From Hyphomicrobiales bacterium (GTDB lineage Bacteria > Pseudomonadota > Alphaproteobacteria > Rhizobiales > Rhizobiaceae): a DNA stretch of 64,000 nt. Made by a program: the position numbers and the translations under genes. Below are positions 9,976 through 21,246 of this stretch, one piece after another (within the stretch, counting starts at the first letter, position 1; each line of letters starts with the position of its first letter). Below the pieces are notes generated by a model. It worked only from the letters and a program-made list of their open reading frames with translations, made no database searches and had not been told where the DNA came from. The stretch is from assembly GCA_900468285.1 (NCBI GenBank), contig UBTF01000009.1, forward strand, positions 124,001-188,000, given 5' to 3'.

Positions 9976-10797
9976 GTGGAGAACCAAAAAAGTTTCTTTC
10001 ATCTCCATCTGATTTCTGACTCGACGGGCGAGACTCTGATGTCAGCCGGTAGGGCTGTCTCCGCACAGTTTCATTCTGCCATGCCACTCGAGCATGTGTA
10101 TCCGATGATCCGGAACCAGAAACAGCTGCAAAAGGTGATAGACAGCATCGATGAGAAGCCCGGGATCGTTCTCTATACGATCGTTGATGAACAGCTTGCC
10201 GCGTTTCTCGATCTGCGCTGTCACGCCATAGGTGTTCCCTGCGTCAACGTCCTCGAGCCTGTTATCGGCATCTTCCAGACCTATCTCGGCACGGCCTCAA
10301 GAAGGCGGGTCGGGGCGCAGCACGCCTTGAATGCGGATTACTTCGCGCGCATCGAAGCGTTGAATTTCGCCATGGACCATGACGACGGGCAATTCCCGGA
10401 AAGTTATGATGAGGCTGACGTCGTCATTGTGGGGATCAGCCGCACGTCCAAGACACCAACGAGTATCTATCTGGCCAACAGAGGTATCAAGACCGCCAAT
10501 ATTCCTGTCGTGCCGGATGTCCCACTACCTGAAAGCCTCTACAAGGCAACGAAGCCGCTCATCGTCGGCCTCGTGGCAACGTCGGATCGCATTTCCCAGG
10601 TTCGTGAAAACAGGGAACTTGGAGCGACCGGCGGCTTTGATCGCGGGCAATATATTGATCGGGCAACCATCATGGAAGAGCTGAAATATGCTCGCTCGCT
10701 ATGCGCCCGCAACAATTGGCCGATCATTGATGTGACGAGACGTTCCATTGAAGAGACGGCAGCAGCCATTCTTGCTCTTCGCCAGAGGACGCGTTAA
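9976..10797 (+). CDS. ppsR: PpsR/DUF299 kinase-pyrophosphorylase (PEP synthase or PPDK regulator)
   Basis: DUF299 enzymes both inactivate (ADP-dependent Thr phosphorylation) and reactivate (Pi-dependent) PEP synthase or pyruvate phosphate dikinase. The 273-aa protein begins at a GTG (GTGGAGAACC) with [15 protein letters not shown] and carries the P-loop-like [18 protein letters not shown]. Which dikinase it controls cannot be told from this window. It is the first gene right of the origin and begins a tight rightward cluster with maf, aroE, coaE and dnaQ. Confidence 0.92.
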   Translation: MENQKSFFHLHLISDSTGETLMSAGRAVSAQFHSAMPLEHVYPMIRNQKQLQKVIDSIDEKPGIVLYTIVDEQLAAFLDLRCHAIGVPCVNVLEPVIGIFQTYLGTASRRRVGAQHALNADYFARIEALNFAMDHDDGQFPESYDEADVVIVGISRTSKTPTSIYLANRGIKTANIPVVPDVPLPESLYKATKPLIVGLVATSDRISQVRENRELGATGGFDRGQYIDRATIMEELKYARSLCARNNWPIIDVTRRSIEETAAAILALRQRTR

Positions 10798-10829
10798 TCC
10801 TTCGCACCCTTGTTCGGAGACCATGGTTG

Positions 10830-11429
10830 ATGAGACCGGAACTGATACTTGCGTCGTCCAGTGCGTCGCGCCAGATGCTGATGCGCAATGCGGGCCTGGA
10901 ATTTTCTGTCGAGCCAGCAGAGATCGATGAACGCGCGATCGATGCAAAACTCGAGAAAGACGGTGCTTCGCCGCAAGAGATTGCCGGCGAGCTGGCGAAA
11001 GCGAAGGCTGCAGCCGTCAGTATCCTCAAGCCAGACGCATTCGTTATAGGATGCGACCAGACGATGTCGCTGGGTTCACGCATCTATCACAAGCCTAAAG
11101 ATATGAGAGAGGCGCACGCGCACCTTATGTCGCTCGGGGGCAAGACGCACCGCCTGAATTGTGGAGCAGCGATTGCGAGGAATGGCGAAATTCTGTGGGA
11201 TGTGGTGACGATTGCGGACATGACCGTAAGGGAACTGACCGACGAATTCGTCGCACGTCATCTTGAACAAGTAGGGACGAAGGTCCTTTCAAGCGTTGGT
11301 GCCTACCAGCTTGAAGGCGAGGGCATTCAGCTTTTCACTGACATCAAGGGTGACTATTTCACCATTCTAGGGCTGCCGCTTTTGCCATTGTTAACGAAAA
11401 TGCGCGAACTGGGTCTCGTCTATGCCTGA
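10830..11429 (+). CDS. maf: Maf-family nucleoside triphosphate pyrophosphatase
   Basis: Maf proteins hydrolyse non-canonical or modified NTPs to NMPs and have been linked to division arrest. The family opening [18 protein letters not shown], the EIDER segment and the [10 protein letters not shown] metal-binding motif are present. I chose the ATG at 10830 (199 aa); a TTG one codon earlier is also open. The stop overlaps the start of aroE by 8 bp. Confidence 0.9.
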   Translation: MRPELILASSSASRQMLMRNAGLEFSVEPAEIDERAIDAKLEKDGASPQEIAGELAKAKAAAVSILKPDAFVIGCDQTMSLGSRIYHKPKDMREAHAHLMSLGGKTHRLNCGAAIARNGEILWDVVTIADMTVRELTDEFVARHLEQVGTKVLSSVGAYQLEGEGIQLFTDIKGDYFTILGLPLLPLLTKMRELGLVYA

Positions 11430-12282
11430 TTCACGTGAAACATTAACCATCAAGGCGTTCGTCACCGGCTATCCTGTCAAACATTCGCGGTCGCCACTTA
11501 TTCACGGTCATTGGCTCAGCCATTTCAAAATAGACGGTTCTTACGAAGCGGTCGCAATCGAACCCGCTTCCTTGCCTGATTTCATGAACGGCCTGCGGTC
11601 TGGCACCAATGGTTTTGTCGGTGGCAATGTCACGATACCCCATAAGGAATCCGCCTATCGACTAGCAGATCGTCCTGATGATCTGGCTCAGGAACTCGGC
11701 GCAGTTAACACACTTTGGGTAGAAGACGGACAGATCCACGCAACAAATACAGATGGCTTTGGCTTCCTTGCCAATCTGGATGCATGCCATCAGGGATGGG
11801 ACCGCACAGATAAGGCGGTCATATTCGGCGCAGGGGGCGCAAGCCGTGCTGTGGTGCAAGCGCTACGAAATCGTGGTGTACGTGAAATCCATGTGCTTAA
11901 TCGGACTGTTTCGAAAGCACAGGAGCTTCGTGACCGCTTTGGAAGCAATATCTTTGCGCACTCGGTGGCTGCACTCGGCGAAGTCTCCGCAGGAGCGGGA
12001 TTGTTCGTCAATACGACATCCCTGGGCATGGATGGAAGCGAAGCGCCTTTCATTGATTTCTCGAAACTCGCTTCCGGTGCGGTGGTGACTGATATTGTCT
12101 ATGTACCGCTGAAAACACCCATTCTGAAAATGGCAGAGGAGCAGGGGTTTTCGACTGTAGACGGTCTGGGAATGCTTCTTCATCAGGCCAGACCCGGGTT
12201 CGAGAAATGGTTCGGTAAAAAACCTGATGTCGATGAAGAACTGCGAAGCCTGATAATCGCTGATATGGACGTTCACGCATGA
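11422..12282 (+). CDS. aroE: AroE, shikimate 5-dehydrogenase
   Basis: AroE reduces 3-dehydroshikimate to shikimate with NADPH, in aromatic amino acid synthesis. The 286-aa protein has the substrate-binding [17 protein letters not shown] and [10 protein letters not shown] (catalytic lysine), the NADP loop [14 protein letters not shown] with NRT, and a C-terminal [10 protein letters not shown]. The first codons MPDSRET include a parS-like palindrome at 11427-11442. It overlaps maf by 8 bp and coaE by 4 bp. Confidence 0.95.
   Translation: MPDSRETLTIKAFVTGYPVKHSRSPLIHGHWLSHFKIDGSYEAVAIEPASLPDFMNGLRSGTNGFVGGNVTIPHKESAYRLADRPDDLAQELGAVNTLWVEDGQIHATNTDGFGFLANLDACHQGWDRTDKAVIFGAGGASRAVVQALRNRGVREIHVLNRTVSKAQELRDRFGSNIFAHSVAALGEVSAGAGLFVNTTSLGMDGSEAPFIDFSKLASGAVVTDIVYVPLKTPILKMAEEQGFSTVDGLGMLLHQARPGFEKWFGKKPDVDEELRSLIIADMDVHA
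11427..11442. promoter_or_regulatory. parS-like site 3, inside aroE start
   Basis: TGATTCACGTGAAACA has one mismatch to parS and lies about 1.6 kb right of the probable origin. It covers the maf stop and encodes D-S-R-E-T at the AroE N-terminus, the counterpart of V-S-R-E-T in RsmG. Confidence 0.82.
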
Positions 12283-12878
12283 TCACCATCGGCCTCACCG
12301 GATCGATCGGAATGGGTAAGTCGACGACTTCAAAGCTTTTCGAAGATGAAGGCGTGGCCGTTTGCGATTCAGATGCTGTCGTCCACCAACTTTATCTGGA
12401 TGAAGCCGTTGAGCCAATCGAGAAGGCTTTTCCAGGGGTCGTTAAGAACGGCGAAGTAAATAGGAAAATACTCGGCGATCTCTTGCGCGAGAATCCGGCT
12501 AATTTTAAAGTCCTTGAAGAGATCGTGCATCCGCTCGTTCGCAAACGGCAAGCGGCCTTTCTTCAGGCCTCAAGTGAAGCAGGATTCGATTTTGCGTTGC
12601 TGGACATTCCTCTCTTGTTTGAGACCGGCGCTGAAAACCGCGTCGACGTCGTCGTCGTTGTCACATGTGCACCGGAGATCCAGAAGCAGCGCGTGATGGA
12701 TCGGCCGGGAATGACAGAAGAAAAACTTCAGATGATCCTTGCGCGTCAGATGCCAGACCAGGAAAAAAGAAGACGCGCGGATTACATAATAGATACAAGC
12801 AACGGAATTGCGGATGCACGAGTGCAGGTTAAGGCAATTCTCGACAAGCTGAAATCCGACCGTGGAAGTGAGACTTGA
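12279..12878 (+). CDS. coaE: CoaE, dephospho-CoA kinase
   Basis: CoaE phosphorylates the 3'-hydroxyl of dephospho-CoA, the last step of coenzyme A synthesis. The P-loop [17 protein letters not shown] is at residues 5-21, the DSDAVVH motif follows, and HPLVRKR and the LLFETG segment complete the family pattern. At 199 aa the length is normal. It overlaps aroE by ATGA and ends one base before dnaQ. Confidence 0.95.
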   Translation: MITIGLTGSIGMGKSTTSKLFEDEGVAVCDSDAVVHQLYLDEAVEPIEKAFPGVVKNGEVNRKILGDLLRENPANFKVLEEIVHPLVRKRQAAFLQASSEAGFDFALLDIPLLFETGAENRVDVVVVVTCAPEIQKQRVMDRPGMTEEKLQMILARQMPDQEKRRRADYIIDTSNGIADARVQVKAILDKLKSDRGSET

Positions 12879-12879
12879 A

Positions 12880-13578
12880 ATGCGCGAAATCATATTCGAT
12901 ACGGAAACCACGGGCCTTGAGTCGAAGTTTGACCGCATCATCGAAATTGGTGGGATCGAACTCCTCAATCATTTTCCCACGGGTAGAACCATCCATCTCT
13001 ACATCAATCCGGCAGACCGCAAGGTCCATCCTGACGCCCTCGCAGTGCACGGCATTACCGACGAATTTTTGCAGGACAAGCCGAAATTCGAAGAGGTTGT
13101 CCAGGAAATCCGCGACTTCTTCGAGGGTGCTCGCTGGGTGGCTCATAATGCCACCTTCGATATGGGCTTCATCAATGCCGAATTTGCGCGGTTGGGAATA
13201 GAGCCAGTGTCGCCCGAGCTGGTGACCGATACCTTGTCCATGGCGCGCCGGAAACATCCGATGGGGCCCAATTCATTGGACGCCCTGTGCCGACGCTATG
13301 GCATAGACAATTCACACCGTGCCAAGCACGGCGCGTTGCTCGACTCCGAACTCCTGGCTGAAGTCTATATCGAAATGATCGGTGGGCGTCAGACCGCGCT
13401 TGGTTTTGGCGGCGCCGTCAAGTCCAAGGTGACCGAGGTGGTGGACGACGTCCCTATGGAAGCACTTGTCAGAACTCGGCCTTTGCCGCCGAGACTGGAT
13501 ACGGCAACGGTCGCCGCGCATGAGAAGCTTGTGCAGGCCATGGGTGAGAAGGCGATCTGGAACAAATACCTTCAGTAA
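12880..13578 (+). CDS. dnaQ: DnaQ, DNA polymerase III epsilon proofreading exonuclease
   Basis: This is the 3'-5' proofreading subunit of the replicative polymerase. Exo I is IIFDTETTGLE (catalytic Asp and Glu), Exo II is WVAHNATFDMGFINAE, and Exo III is HRAKHGALLDSELLAEVY. A C-terminal tail for polymerase binding follows. I chose the ATG at 12880 (MREIIFDTETTG, 232 aa), one base after the coaE stop; the open frame to 12862 would lie inside coaE. Confidence 0.95.
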   Translation: MREIIFDTETTGLESKFDRIIEIGGIELLNHFPTGRTIHLYINPADRKVHPDALAVHGITDEFLQDKPKFEEVVQEIRDFFEGARWVAHNATFDMGFINAEFARLGIEPVSPELVTDTLSMARRKHPMGPNSLDALCRRYGIDNSHRAKHGALLDSELLAEVYIEMIGGRQTALGFGGAVKSKVTEVVDDVPMEALVRTRPLPPRLDTATVAAHEKLVQAMGEKAIWNKYLQ

Positions 13579-13588
13579 GAGCAAACAA

Positions 13589-13615
13589 AAAACCCGGGTT
13601 CTGGACCCGGGTTTT
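13589..13615. terminator. Bidirectional terminator between dnaQ and secB
   Basis: An 11-bp stem AAAACCCGGGT / ACCCGGGTTTT with a 5-base loop has A-runs on the left and T-runs on the right, so it can serve both convergent genes. Confidence 0.85.
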
Positions 13616-13636
13616 CTTTTTAAGACTCTACTGCAA

Positions 13637-14119
13637 TCAGTTCGGAACGGCCTGAACCTTGGCGCGGGCCTGTTCTTCGGCAACGCGCTGCGCAAACATC
13701 TGCGAGAAATCGATAGGATCGATCATCAAAGGCGGGAAGCCACCGTTGCGTGTCACGTCAGCAATGATCTGGCGCGCAAATGGGAAGAGTAGGCGAGGGC
13801 ACTCGATAAACAGAACCGGCAACATGTGCTCCTGCGGGAAACCGGTGATGCGGAACACGCCGCCATAAACCAGCTCGGCAACGAAGAGAACCTTGTCACC
13901 ATCCTTTGCCTCGGCATTCAGTGTCAGCACGACGTCGAAGTCAGAACCGGAAATCGGGTTCGCGTTGACATTCACGTTGATGTTGATGGCAGGTGCACCA
14001 TCACGTGCCTGAAGCGACCGCGGAGCCCCTGGATTTTCAAACGACAAATCCTTCGTGTACTGGGTCAGTATGTTGAGGGAAGGATTTGCCCCCTCCTGCG
14101 CACCATTTTCAGTGGTCAT
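13637..14119 (-). CDS. secB: SecB, protein-export chaperone
   Basis: SecB is a tetrameric cytosolic chaperone that keeps precursors unfolded and hands them to SecA. The 160-aa protein shows the typical [18 protein letters not shown] opening, [11 protein letters not shown] strand, [11 protein letters not shown] and [20 protein letters not shown]. It has an N-terminal Thr/Glu-rich tail and an Ala-rich C-terminus. It faces dnaQ across a shared terminator. Confidence 0.96.
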   Translation of the reverse strand: MTTENGAQEGANPSLNILTQYTKDLSFENPGAPRSLQARDGAPAININVNVNANPISGSDFDVVLTLNAEAKDGDKVLFVAELVYGGVFRITGFPQEHMLPVLFIECPRLLFPFARQIIADVTRNGGFPPLMIDPIDFSQMFAQRVAEEQARAKVQAVPN

Positions 14120-14201
14120 GATATGTCCTCGCGGATTGAATAATTGGAAGCCCGTCTATCACCTAGGCAAGGGGCTTACAACCCTTTGAACTGCTGGGCC
14201 G

Positions 14202-14714
14202 TTACGGTTTGGGCAGGTCGCGATCATCTCTGGAGGGCGACCAGGGCGATGAATTTGGGCCGTCGCGACGAAAGTCCTCTTCGTCGAGGTCTACGACTTT
14301 GCCCTGGCCTGCGCCCTGCGGTCCCGAGCGGAAATTTGGCGACTTGAAGGATGTCGCAACGACGATCCGCGGGCCCATTGCTTTCCAGATCAAAGCCCTG
14401 AAGGCTGGAACAAGCAGGAGAAGCCCGAGGATATCCGTGATGAAGCCGGGCAGGAAAAGAAGAATACCGGCGACCACACGCAGTCCGCCACTGATCATGG
14501 CAGCAGCGGGTTCCGCGCCTGTCTTGCTGGCGTTCTGAAGATCGCGGACCATTCCAAGACCGCCTGAACGGAGAATGAGAAGCCCGATAAAAGACGTCAG
14601 CAGGATAAGCCCCAATGTCAGCCACAAGCCCAGAGCCTTGCCGACAATGATGAAGCCGGCAATTTCCAGTATTGGCATCAAAAGAGCGATGACCGGGACA
14701 AAAGAAAAACGCAT
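14202..14714 (-). CDS. fxsA: FxsA family membrane protein
   Basis: FxsA is a small inner-membrane protein; in E. coli, overexpression relieves T7 exclusion by F plasmid, and its cellular role is unclear. The 170-aa product has predicted membrane helices in PVIALLMPILEIAGFIIVG, LTLGLILLTSFIGLLILR and ILLFLPGFITDILGLLLLVP. The conserved ISGGLRVVAGILL and PGFITDILG segments are present. The C-terminal 50 residues are hydrophilic and proline-rich. It is probably a separate unit from secB, 82 bp away. Confidence 0.88.
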   Translation of the reverse strand: MRFSFVPVIALLMPILEIAGFIIVGKALGLWLTLGLILLTSFIGLLILRSGGLGMVRDLQNASKTGAEPAAAMISGGLRVVAGILLFLPGFITDILGLLLLVPAFRALIWKAMGPRIVVATSFKSPNFRSGPQGAGQGKVVDLDEEDFRRDGPNSSPWSPSRDDRDLPKP

Positions 14715-14794
14715 AAATCCTGCCTTTTGGTATTGGAGTTCAACAGCCTTGCGATGGCTTATTCGCTGATACTACAACCTATCGAAAAAACTCA

Positions 14795-14834
14795 CACCGA
14801 ACCACTTCCGCTGCTCCTTGCGGAAAATTCGGTG
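14795..14834. repeat. Two-stage hairpin in the fxsA / tim44 intergenic region
   Basis: CACCGAA (14795-14801) pairs with TTCGGTG (14828-14834), and inside it TTCCGC (14806-14811) pairs with GCGGAA (14820-14825). There is no clear T-run, so it is not an obvious terminator. It lies in the 252-bp divergent gap between fxsA and the Tim44-like gene and could be a protein-binding site or an RNA structure in a leader. Confidence 0.4.
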
Positions 14835-14966
14835 CCTCGGCAAAAATCATATTGCCAAAATCCATGCTCAGGAAACCGGCAATTGAATCTGCCTGTTTGA
14901 ATGATGGGCAGATGCAGACTATATGATGTGTAGAAAATTGGATTTAAATGGCGGTTTCGGTAAAAG

Positions 14967-15662
14967 ATGGGCTCAAGCGACTTTATAACATTGTTTTTTC
15001 TAGTGGCTGCGGTGCTGATTTTTCTTCAGCTGCGTAGCGTCCTTGGCCGTCGTACAGGCAATGAAAAGCCGCCAATGGATCCCTATAGCCCGCGCGATGC
15101 TGCCAAATCACTCTCTGACGATAACAAGGTTGTGACCTTGCCGAAAAAGGGAGAAGGCGACGAAGAGAACCGATTTGCCGAAATTGATGCCGTTGCTCCT
15201 GCCGGTTCACCGCTTAATGATTCGCTTCGGGAGCTGTCAAAGACGGATCCTTCCTTCCGCCCGAAAGAATTCTTGAACGGCGCCCGTATGGCTTACGAAA
15301 TGATTGTGATGGCTTTTGCAGATGGCGACCGTAAAGCGCTTAAGAATCTGCTTTCAAAAGAAGTTTACGACGGCTTCAATGCGGCGATTACGGACCGTGA
15401 AAGCCGTGGTGAAGTCGTGAAGTCCACTTTTGTCGGCATTGAAAAGATCGACATCACCAATGCCAGCATCCGTGATGCGGAAGAGCAGATCACCTTGAGG
15501 ATCGTCAGCCAGCTAATTTCCGCCACTTATGACAAGGACGGAAAGCTGATTGATGGCGATGCCGAAAATGTTTCCGAAGTCGATGACATCTGGACGTTCT
15601 CGCGCGACATCCGTTCGCGTGATCCGAACTGGAAGCTGATCGCGACCGAATCCGAACAATGA
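14967..15662 (+). CDS. Tim44/TimA-like membrane-anchored protein
   Basis: Bacterial Tim44-domain proteins resemble the C-terminal domain of the mitochondrial import motor subunit; a role in membrane or cell-envelope biogenesis is inferred. An N-terminal transmembrane segment (FITLFFLVAAVLIFLQL) is followed by a linker and then the Tim44-like domain from about residue 95. That domain includes FLNGARMAYEMIVMAFADGD and ITLRIVSQLISATYD, ending in DIRSRDPNWKLIATESEQ. The stop overlaps the mltA start by 4 bp, so the two are coupled. Confidence 0.88.
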   Translation: MGSSDFITLFFLVAAVLIFLQLRSVLGRRTGNEKPPMDPYSPRDAAKSLSDDNKVVTLPKKGEGDEENRFAEIDAVAPAGSPLNDSLRELSKTDPSFRPKEFLNGARMAYEMIVMAFADGDRKALKNLLSKEVYDGFNAAITDRESRGEVVKSTFVGIEKIDITNASIRDAEEQITLRIVSQLISATYDKDGKLIDGDAENVSEVDDIWTFSRDIRSRDPNWKLIATESEQ

Positions 15663-16777
15663 CAGGCGTCGATCCGGAATTCCGATTGGAGGAAGTGCCT
15701 TTTGCCGCCCTGCCGGGTTGGCAACAGGACGACCCTGCAGATCTGTTTCCGGCATTAAGCGCCATTCTGCAACATTTGCGCAGGGGTAAGCCCTACCGAA
15801 CGGGAAAGCTGGGTCTTACCGCGTCTGACCTGCTGCCACTCCTGGAACAGGCGCAATCCGTCGATACCTCGGACCCTGCCGCTTCTCGCAAATTCTTCGA
15901 AGAGCAGTGCCTGCCCTTCAAGATTTCATTGTCATCAGGCAAGGCGGGTTTTGTTACCGCGTTTTACGAACCGGAACTGGAAGTATCCCACACGCCGGAT
16001 GATGTCTGGAAGTACCCTATATATCGTCGGCCTGACGATCTCATCGACCTCGACGAAAGCAATCGGCCTGACGGCATGGATCCATACTATGCTTTCGGGC
16101 TGGAGCGGGAAGGCGAGATTTCGCCTTATCCAGACAGGGGCGAGATTGATCGCGGCTATCTGGATGGCCGCGGGCTTGAAATTGCCTGGGCAAAGTCAAA
16201 GGTTGATCTGTTTTTCGTCCACGTACAGGGCGCAGCGCGATTGAGATACGCTGATGGGACGATCAAGCGTATTACCTATTCGGCAAAAGCAGGACATCCA
16301 TTTTCCCCGATCGGTCGCCTCTTGCTTGATAAGGGTGAACTGGATCCCGCTACCGTTTCAATGCAGACCATCCGTCAATGGCTGCGCGATCATCCCGAGC
16401 AGGTGGATGAGGTTCTCTGGCACAACAGGTCTTATATTTTCTTTCGCGAAGCTGATGTGAAAAGTCTCGATCTTGGGCCGATTGCCGCCGCCAAGGTGCC
16501 TTTGGTCGCAGGGCGTTCTCTTGCCGTAGACAGGCTTATTCATACATTCGGTTTTCCGTTCTACATCGCCTCGCAAAGCCTTACGCATCTGGATGATGGG
16601 CAATCCTTTGCGCGATTGATGCTGGCACTCGATACGGGCTCCGCCATCGTCGGGCCAGCCCGCGGTGACATTTTCACCGGGTCAGGGGATGTCGCGGGAG
16701 AGCTTGCCGGCACCGTGCGCAATGCGGCGGATTTCTATATACTGATCCCCCGTGGGGCGGCGGAAAGGTTTCGGTAA
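15659..16777 (+). CDS. mltA: MltA-type lytic transglycosylase without a signal peptide
   Basis: MltA cleaves the MurNAc-GlcNAc bond of peptidoglycan with 1,6-anhydro ring formation. The 372-aa protein has the MltA N-terminal block (FEEQCLPFKI, TAFYEPELEVSHTP, WAKSKVDLFFVHVQGAARL) and the C-terminal 3D domain LALDTGSAIVGPARGD. There Asp325 and Asp337 match the two active-site aspartates. It starts MTGVDPEFRLEEVPFAALPGW, so neither a signal peptide nor a lipobox is visible. Upstream sequence is tim44 coding, leaving no room for one in frame. How it would reach the periplasm is unexplained. Confidence 0.93.
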   Translation: MTGVDPEFRLEEVPFAALPGWQQDDPADLFPALSAILQHLRRGKPYRTGKLGLTASDLLPLLEQAQSVDTSDPAASRKFFEEQCLPFKISLSSGKAGFVTAFYEPELEVSHTPDDVWKYPIYRRPDDLIDLDESNRPDGMDPYYAFGLEREGEISPYPDRGEIDRGYLDGRGLEIAWAKSKVDLFFVHVQGAARLRYADGTIKRITYSAKAGHPFSPIGRLLLDKGELDPATVSMQTIRQWLRDHPEQVDEVLWHNRSYIFFREADVKSLDLGPIAAAKVPLVAGRSLAVDRLIHTFGFPFYIASQSLTHLDDGQSFARLMLALDTGSAIVGPARGDIFTGSGDVAGELAGTVRNAADFYILIPRGAAERFR

Positions 16778-17352
16778 TGAAGGGCGGCCGCAAACTCGGC
16801 AAGGACGAACGCATCTTGTGGGGAAAGGTCGCCAGGACGACGAGGCTTGTCTCCGGGCGCGTTGAAGACTTGCTGGAATTTGAGGCCCTTGAAGCCGAAG
16901 CCCAGCCGGTGGCTGAACCAAAAACCGTAAAGACCATTCCGCCGTTTCCTCAAATGATCGTTGAGACGGTGCCCCAACTTCCGGCAACCGACGCTGATCG
17001 AAAACGCATCCATAGCCCCATGGAAAAACCGGTCAAACGCAAGTTGACCCGTGGCAGGCTTCCACTTGAGGCCCGCATCGATCTGCACGGAATGTTCCAG
17101 AGCGAGGCTCACGCCGTTCTTCTGGATTTTCTCGTCCGAGCCCACGAACGCGGCCTGAGACATGTCCTGGTCATTACCGGCAAGGGACGCTCCCTTGGCA
17201 GTGACGGCGCGTTGAAAAGGGCGGTGCCCATGTGGTTTTCCAAACCGGAGTACCGCTACCTCATATCGTCCTATGAGGACGCCTCCATGAACCATGGCGG
17301 GGATGGAGCGCTCTATGTTCGCCTCGCGCGGCGCCGGGGAGATACCTCTTGA
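16777..17352 (+). CDS. Smr-domain protein
   Basis: Smr domains, named after the MutS2 C-terminus, nick branched DNA or cleave RNA in the cases studied. The Smr domain occupies roughly residues 90-186, with the DLHGM motif (RIDLHGMFQSEAHAVLLDFL) and the HVLVITGKGR motif. About 85 N-terminal residues are charged and variable. It shares one base with the mltA stop (TAATG) and overlaps the next gene, so it is the third gene of a four-gene run. Confidence 0.9.
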   Translation: MKGGRKLGKDERILWGKVARTTRLVSGRVEDLLEFEALEAEAQPVAEPKTVKTIPPFPQMIVETVPQLPATDADRKRIHSPMEKPVKRKLTRGRLPLEARIDLHGMFQSEAHAVLLDFLVRAHERGLRHVLVITGKGRSLGSDGALKRAVPMWFSKPEYRYLISSYEDASMNHGGDGALYVRLARRRGDTS

Positions 17353-17714
17353 CGCCTTTCTCGGAAGCCGTGCGGGTTCTTCGCGAGAAAAAAGGGGTCA
17401 CTCAACGGCAGATGGCCTTGGCCATCGGTGTTTCGCCGGCCTATCTTTCGGCGCTGGAACATGGAAAGCGAGGCACGCCGAGCTTTGATCTTTTGCAGCG
17501 CATAGCCGGATATTTCAACATTATCTGGGACGAGGCCGATGAATTGTTTTCGCTGGCGGGCGTTTCCGATCCCCGCGTTGTCATCGATACCGCCGGGTTG
17601 CCAAAGGAATATACGGCTCTCGCCAACCGATTGGCACGGGATATTCGCAAGCTGCCACCAAGTGTGATAGATGAATTGGCAGCCGTGCTGCAAAAAAGCC
17701 GTTCTTGCGACTGA
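17349..17714 (+). CDS. Small XRE-family DNA-binding regulator
   Basis: This is a 121-aa protein with an N-terminal Cro/CI helix-turn-helix: AVRVLREKKGVTQRQMALAI, then VSPAYLSALEHGKRGTPS. A helical C-terminal half of unknown function follows. It begins at a TTG that overlaps the smr stop (TTGA), so it is translated by coupling. A regulator at the end of an envelope/nuclease operon could be autoregulatory, but no target site is evident. The relation to gyrB, 157 bp downstream, is unknown. Confidence 0.8.
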   Translation: MTPFSEAVRVLREKKGVTQRQMALAIGVSPAYLSALEHGKRGTPSFDLLQRIAGYFNIIWDEADELFSLAGVSDPRVVIDTAGLPKEYTALANRLARDIRKLPPSVIDELAAVLQKSRSCD

Positions 17715-17811
17715 AACCCTCGCTATCCCCTGCTTTGTGCAGGGTTTTGGCGCTTGTGGACTTTGGTTATCGAGGCGGAATTTCTATAGTCACACGTCAG
17801 ATTGAAAGTGA

Positions 17812-20307
<2,496 letters not shown>

Positions 20308-20333
20308 TATTTCTCTGTGGATCTCCGTCAGGG

Positions 20334-20349
20334 CGATTCACGTGAAACA
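20334..20349. promoter_or_regulatory. parS-like site 4, after gyrB
   Basis: CGATTCACGTGAAACA has two mismatches in the 16-mer but keeps the central CACGTG and one complete arm. It is intergenic, 26 bp past the gyrB stop and just before its terminator, about 10.5 kb right of the probable origin. Confidence 0.72.
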
Positions 20350-20362
20350 GAAAATTAACAAA

Positions 20363-20389
20363 AGGCCCGACGGATGCTCTGTCGGGCCT
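20363..20389 (+). terminator. gyrB terminator
   Basis: The stem AGGCCCGAC / GTCGGGCCT with a 9-base loop is followed by atgttttt. It ends the gyrB transcript. Confidence 0.8.
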
Positions 20390-20445
20390 ATGTTTTTGGA
20401 AAGCAGAATTAGGAGTGGCTCGGTGCTAGCCTCCTCAGAAAAGAA

Positions 20446-21048
20446 CTAGTCTGCCTTTCCTGTGAAGCTTCCTTCAAATGCAACGTCAGCCAGTGGCAAC
20501 CGCTTGCTGGGAGTCTCACGTTCGGCGAGATTTTCCGGCAGCGTGCTTTTGTCCGTGAGTGTGCCGATCGCCACCGCGGCTTCCACAACATAGCCTTCCG
20601 GCACGTTCAGCGTCTCCACGATCTTGTCGGTAAAGATGCCGGCCATTCCGTGCGCGTGATAGCCGAGAAGATGTGCCTGCATGGCGAGCGAGAACCAGGC
20701 TGCTCCCGCATCGAATGAATGGGTTGCCGCTGGCTTCTTCTCTCCGTCGCGGGAGATGCTGTAGGTGCGAGAGATGATGAACAACAGGACGGAAGCGTTC
20801 TTCGCCCAGACCCGATTGCCTTCCATGAGCAGCTCGGAAAATGTGTCCCACTGCGCGCTGCCCTTATGGGCATAGACGAAGCGCCACGGCTGAAGATTGG
20901 AAGCCGATGGCGCCCAGTGTGCCGCATCCAGAATGGTCAGAAGATGTTCTTTTGGCATATTCGCGCCATCAAAAGCGCGCGGTGACCATCGATCCAGAAA
21001 AAGGGGATCAACCGGATATTCGGACTGGCGGGTATTGCTGTGGGTCAT
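20446..21048 (-). CDS. Nitroreductase-family flavoprotein
   Basis: This is a 200-aa FMN-dependent oxidoreductase of the nitroreductase fold; the natural substrate is unknown. The N-terminal FMN-phosphate region RWSPRAFDG and the ILDAAHWAPSASNLQPWRF segment are typical, and the middle AAWFSLAMQAHLLGYHAHGM forms the dimer/FMN pocket. It is transcribed alone, divergent from the FAH gene across a 198-bp gap that holds no recognisable site. Confidence 0.85.
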   Translation of the reverse strand: MTHSNTRQSEYPVDPLFLDRWSPRAFDGANMPKEHLLTILDAAHWAPSASNLQPWRFVYAHKGSAQWDTFSELLMEGNRVWAKNASVLLFIISRTYSISRDGEKKPAATHSFDAGAAWFSLAMQAHLLGYHAHGMAGIFTDKIVETLNVPEGYVVEAAVAIGTLTDKSTLPENLAERETPSKRLPLADVAFEGSFTGKAD

Positions 21049-21246
21049 ATTGTTTCCTCGAAAAACTGGAACATCAACTTTGGCTCATATCGGTAAAACC
21101 TCATAGGACATTTCGATAACAACGTGTCAAGCGCGTGGCTGGTGCCAGAAGAATTTACGCATTCGCCGGATGAGGACGCGAGGGGTGACAAGGATAAATA
21201 GTTCGTTCATATATGCATAATCCGTTCAGCAATTGGGAGTGATATT

